From Chryseobacterium populi (lineage in GTDB: Bacteria; Bacteroidota; Bacteroidia; Flavobacteriales; Weeksellaceae), in contig NZ_AKJY01000027.1 of assembly GCF_000282115.1 (NCBI RefSeq), positions 1 to 64,000 of the forward strand: a DNA stretch of 64,000 nucleotides. The letters are read 5' to 3'. Shown piece after piece: positions 61,150 to 64,000 of the stretch (positions are counted from its first letter, which is position 1; every line of letters begins with the position of its first letter). The position numbers and the translations under genes were made by a program. The notes below the pieces were generated by a model that did not search any database, was not told the origin of the DNA, and was given only the letters and a program-made list of their open reading frames with translations.

Positions 61150-63435
61150 ATGAATTTGGGGAAATACAGGAATATTATATTCTACGCAGCTACAATAGCC
61201 TTTTTTTCATGTTTGATGTATTGGTTTTTTGTTGAGGGGGAAACATTGGAAATCGGTGAAAATATTACTCCGGCAAAAGCCACAGGTTCAACAATGTGGG
61301 AAAATTTCACAGATTCATTTTTAACGAACCTTCATCATCCTCTGGCCCTTCTACTTGCGCAGATTGTTACCATTATCCTGGTGGCAAAACTTTTCGGATG
61401 GATCTGTGTAAAGCTGAAGCAACCGTCAGTAATTGGTGAGATGATCGCTGGTATAGTTCTGGGACCTTCCCTTTTCGGACTTTATTTTCCGGAATTATCA
61501 GCCTTCATTTTTCCGAAAGAATCACTGGGCAACTTACAGTTTCTGAGCCAGATCGGCCTGATTCTCTTTATGTATATTGTCGGGATGGAGCTCGACTTGA
61601 GTGTCCTAAGAAAAAAAGCTCACGATGCCGTAGTGATCAGTCATGCAAGTATTATTATTCCTTTTGCATTAGGAGTTGGGCTTTCGTATTTTATTTATAA
61701 AGAATTTGCTCCGGACGGGATCCAGTTCAGTTCGTTTGCCCTTTTTATAGCCATTGCAATGAGTATCACGGCATTTCCTGTTCTGGCCAGAATTGTTCAG
61801 GAACGAAATCTTCACAAAACGAAAATAGGAACCGTAGTGATTACCTGTGCTGCCGCAGATGATATTACTGCCTGGTGTATCTTAGCCGCTGTTATTGCCA
61901 TCGTGAAAGCAGGGTCTTTTTCCGGGTCTGTATTCGTTATTTTAATGGCAATCCTGTATGTCTTCATTATGATAAAAGCGGTAAGACCTTTCTTAAACAG
62001 AATCGCCGAATCACAGAAAGGAAAAGGCTTTATCAGTAAAGCACTCGTTGCCGTATTTTTCCTGATCCTGATCATCTCATCCTATGCCACCGAAGTTATC
62101 GGGATTCATGCCCTTTTCGGAGCATTTATGGCAGGTGCTATAATGCCGGAAAATGTAAAATTCAGAAATCTTTTTGTTGAAAAAGTAGAAGATGTTGCAT
62201 TGGTTTTATTACTTCCCCTTTTCTTTGTATTTACCGGATTAAGAACCCAGATCGGATTATTGAATGACCCTCACCTCTGGAAAATAGGAGGCTTTATTAT
62301 TTTAACAGCTGTTACCGGGAAATTTGTAGGAAGTGCACTGACTGCAAAATTCCTGAAAATAAGCTGGAAAGACAGCCTTACTATTGGTGCATTAATGAAT
62401 ACCAGAGGGCTCACAGAGCTCATTGTCCTTAATATTGGCTATGATCTGGGAGTTTTAGGGCCTGAATTGTTTGCAATGCTTGTCATCATGGCATTATTTA
62501 CAACTTTTATGACGGGGCCATGCCTCGACCTTATCAACTATCTTTTTAAAGGAAAAAAATCGATGCTGGAAGATGAGCACGAGGAAAATGATGCAAAATA
62601 CAGAGTTCTTCTGTCTTTCGAAACCGCAAAATCCGGAAGTAAATTATTGAGACTTGCTGATAATTTCACCCATAAAATGAATGGAAACAAAAGTGTAACA
62701 GCAATGAACATCGCACCTGTAGATGAGCTTCATGCTTTTGACATAGATGATTTTGAAAAAGAACAGTTCAAAAATGTTATTGAAACCTCACATGAATTAA
62801 AACTGGAAGTCACTACTCTTTTCAAAGCTTCAACAGATGTTGAAAATGATCTGGCCAATATAACCAATAAAGGAAACTATGATCTTCTTTTAATCATGCT
62901 TGGAAAATCAATGTATGAAGGAAGTTTATTGGGAAGGCTCCTGGGCTTCACCACTAAGATCATTAATCCTGAAAAACTGCTGAACACCGTAAAAGGGAAA
63001 GGAAATATTTTCAACACTTCCCCTTTTGACGATTTTACCCTGCAGATTCTTGACAAAACCAATATTCCTGTAGGAGTCCTGGTAGAAAAAGGATTCGAAA
63101 GTGCAGACAAAGTATTTGTTCCTATTTTCAACCTGAGCGATTTTTATCTGCTTGAATATGCCAAAAGGCTAATTAATAATAACAATTCCCAGATTATAAT
63201 ACTGGACGTTGCAGGACAAATCCGTAACAATATTGAGGTGAAAGAACTGATCAGAAGCATTGAGCATGTAGCTCCCAATCACATCACCCTGTATAACGAG
63301 AAAAAAATTGAGAAAGAATTTTTAAATTCTCAGGATCTGATGCTTATCAGCAGTAAAAGCTGGAGAGGACTTATCGATACCAAAAGTCTTTGGCTGTCTG
63401 ATGTACCATCTACTTTAATCATATCAAATCCATAA
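61150..63435 (+). CDS. CPA2-type cation:proton antiporter with C-terminal USP-like domains
   Basis: The 761-residue protein has about 13 membrane segments in the first ~470 residues, with the KefB/Na-H exchanger core GEMIAGIVLGPSLFGLYFPE and HALFGAFMAGAIMPE and GALMNTRGLTELIVLNIGYD. The C-terminal ~270 residues are soluble and contain two Universal-stress-protein-like repeats with VLLSFETAKSGSKLLRLAD, LLIMLGKSMYEGSLLG and SDFYLLEYAKRLINNNNSQI. Likely substrate is Na+ or K+ against protons in the inner membrane. The cation is not determined. Confidence 0.9.
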   Translation: MNLGKYRNIIFYAATIAFFSCLMYWFFVEGETLEIGENITPAKATGSTMWENFTDSFLTNLHHPLALLLAQIVTIILVAKLFGWICVKLKQPSVIGEMIAGIVLGPSLFGLYFPELSAFIFPKESLGNLQFLSQIGLILFMYIVGMELDLSVLRKKAHDAVVISHASIIIPFALGVGLSYFIYKEFAPDGIQFSSFALFIAIAMSITAFPVLARIVQERNLHKTKIGTVVITCAAADDITAWCILAAVIAIVKAGSFSGSVFVILMAILYVFIMIKAVRPFLNRIAESQKGKGFISKALVAVFFLILIISSYATEVIGIHALFGAFMAGAIMPENVKFRNLFVEKVEDVALVLLLPLFFVFTGLRTQIGLLNDPHLWKIGGFIILTAVTGKFVGSALTAKFLKISWKDSLTIGALMNTRGLTELIVLNIGYDLGVLGPELFAMLVIMALFTTFMTGPCLDLINYLFKGKKSMLEDEHEENDAKYRVLLSFETAKSGSKLLRLADNFTHKMNGNKSVTAMNIAPVDELHAFDIDDFEKEQFKNVIETSHELKLEVTTLFKASTDVENDLANITNKGNYDLLLIMLGKSMYEGSLLGRLLGFTTKIINPEKLLNTVKGKGNIFNTSPFDDFTLQILDKTNIPVGVLVEKGFESADKVFVPIFNLSDFYLLEYAKRLINNNNSQIIILDVAGQIRNNIEVKELIRSIEHVAPNHITLYNEKKIEKEFLNSQDLMLISSKSWRGLIDTKSLWLSDVPSTLIISNP

Positions 63436-63465
63436 ATTTATTTTTACATTTTAAAAAATATTTTA

Positions 63466-63473
63466 TACCTTCG
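63466..63473 (+). promoter_or_regulatory. Variant -7 box TACCTTCG for the tyrA leader
   Basis: One mismatch to TAnnTTTG (TTCG). It lies 4 nt before the GTG of the leader ORF, so transcription would begin at or near that codon. Confidence 0.45.
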
Positions 63474-63477
63474 CTTC

Positions 63478-63534
63478 GTGATTACAAATAAAGAAACATA
63501 TTATTATAGAATTTTTAACTCAGACCTGGGATAG
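63478..63534 (+). CDS. Leader peptide with consecutive Tyr codons (attenuator)
   Basis: A GTG-initiated ORF of 18 codons encodes MITNKETYYYRIFNSDLG, ending in TAG. Three consecutive TAT codons (63499-63507) are followed by ATT and TTT, and no other gene overlaps it. It lies directly upstream of a terminator and prephenate dehydrogenase. Such short, Tyr-rich leaders regulate aromatic amino acid genes by ribosome stalling. Start codon GTG and near-absence of a 5' leader are unusual but are consistent with leaderless genes elsewhere in the window. Confidence 0.7.
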   Translation: MITNKETYYYRIFNSDLG

Positions 63535-63583
63535 GAATTCTTATGAATATAGCATACAACCTCGTCCTGGGACGGGGTTTTTT
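63528..63583 (+). terminator. Attenuator terminator and competing pairing upstream of tyrA
   Basis: AACCTCGTCC (63558-63567) pairs with GGACGGGGTT (63570-63579) with one T-G pair, followed by a T tract to 63583. The leader segment GGGATAGG (63528-63535), which contains the leader stop codon, can partly pair with CCTCGTCC (63560-63567), giving a possible antiterminator. A ribosome stalled at the Tyr codons would expose it, whereas one at the stop codon would cover it. Confidence 0.7.
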
Positions 63584-63601
63584 ATTTTAAAAATTTAAAA
63601 A

Positions 63602-64000
63602 ATGAAAATAAGTATTATTGGAGTAGGCCTCATCGGGGGCTCAATCGCTTTAAAATTAAGAGAGAAAGGAATCGCAGATTTTATATACGGAATTGATAAC
63701 AGCAGCAGACATCTGGATGAGGCTTTACATTTAAAAATTATCGATGCAAAAGTAGACCTGGAATATGGAATTAAAAATTCTGATCTGGTCATCATTGCCA
63801 TTCCTGTAGATTCTGCAAGAAAAATATTGCTGGAGGTTTTGGATTTAATTTCGGAAAACCAAACCGTAATGGATGCCGGCTCTACAAAGGCGGGTATTGT
63901 TAACATTGTAAAAGATCATCCGAACCGTTCAAGATTTGTGGCTTTTCACCCGATGTGGGGAACCGAGAACAGCGGACCGAAATCAGCAGTTGCCGAAAGC
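63602..64000 (+). CDS. tyrA: Prephenate dehydrogenase (5' portion, truncated by window end)
   Basis: The first 133 residues form a Rossmann-type domain beginning MKISIIGVGLIGGSIALKL (GxGxxG-type NAD site) with VIIAIPVD, then MDAGSTKAGIV and FHPMWGTENSGP. The last resembles the HPMxGTE motif of prephenate dehydrogenases, which convert prephenate to 4-hydroxyphenylpyruvate in tyrosine synthesis. The start ATG 63602 is 19 nt after the attenuator T tract. The gene continues beyond the window, and so probably does the rest of an aromatic operon. Confidence 0.88.
   Translation, partial: MKISIIGVGLIGGSIALKLREKGIADFIYGIDNSSRHLDEALHLKIIDAKVDLEYGIKNSDLVIIAIPVDSARKILLEVLDLISENQTVMDAGSTKAGIVNIVKDHPNRSRFVAFHPMWGTENSGPKSAVAES

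Overview
The window reads as an ordinary chromosomal stretch of a Flavobacteriia bacterium, most likely Chryseobacterium or a close Weeksellaceae relative. Support comes from lineage-typical families (two GLPGLI proteins, tandem DUF5686 proteins, a duplicated DUF1599 protein, a BT_3928-type DoxX protein, fused branched-chain E1), from low GC, and from more than two dozen Bacteroidota -7 boxes (TAnnTTTG) placed just upstream of start codons. No rRNA, tRNA, CRISPR array, insertion sequence or prophage was seen.

Layout. 1-6.4 kb: fused 2-oxoacid dehydrogenase E1, bestrophin channel, an Lrp regulator divergent from a Cys/Met-metabolism PLP enzyme, and a family 2 glycosyltransferase. 6.5-9.3 kb: an AT-rich accessory patch with a small secreted Cys peptide, two GLPGLI proteins, a divergent XRE regulator with a 30-bp palindromic operator candidate, and a repeat-filled gap. 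9.3-27.4 kb: SDR/AraC pair, rRNA-type methyltransferase, ZIP and Nramp metal transporters, a FadL-type porin next to a W/Y/G-rich lipoprotein, ProRS, a DUF937-OmpA protein, GrpE-DnaJ, and several membrane proteins. 27.5-38.8 kb: release factor 2, an IF2N-AAA ATPase, an ABC-2 exporter with a third gene, MsrAB behind a frameshifted DUF417 gene, an ECF sigma/anti-sigma pair and AlaRS. 39-47.6 kb: two DUF5686 outer-membrane proteins, dihydropteroate synthase, DUF1599, BT_3928 and TerB-like genes. 47.6-52.6 kb: S9 peptidase, an AT-rich two-gene AAA ATPase plus TOPRIM-like module (candidate anti-phage system), and tpiA. 52.9-64 kb: phytase-like lipoprotein, ClpP, DnaG, TsaE, alanine dehydrogenase, a LytS/LytTR-type two-component pair, a CPA2 antiporter, and the start of prephenate dehydrogenase.

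Most notable signals. (1) Upstream of prephenate dehydrogenase, an 18-codon leader ORF with three consecutive Tyr codons and then Phe is followed by a strong intrinsic terminator: a transcription attenuator for aromatic amino acid synthesis. (2) The AAA/TOPRIM pair at 49.8-51.9 kb has the architecture of PARIS/RloAB-like nuclease defence modules and a base composition unlike its neighbours. (3) The peptide/GLPGLI/XRE cluster at 6.5-8.8 kb looks like a regulated secreted-peptide locus. (4) Intergenic regions carry structured repeats: six inverted repeats built from 7-nt units, and a 60-nt twin-hairpin element whose two copies differ only in the two triloops. Essential genes also show lineage-style departures: a DnaG without the zinc-ribbon cysteines, a DnaJ with half the zinc motifs, a release factor 2 gene without the programmed frameshift, and several genes that may be translated from leaderless mRNAs.
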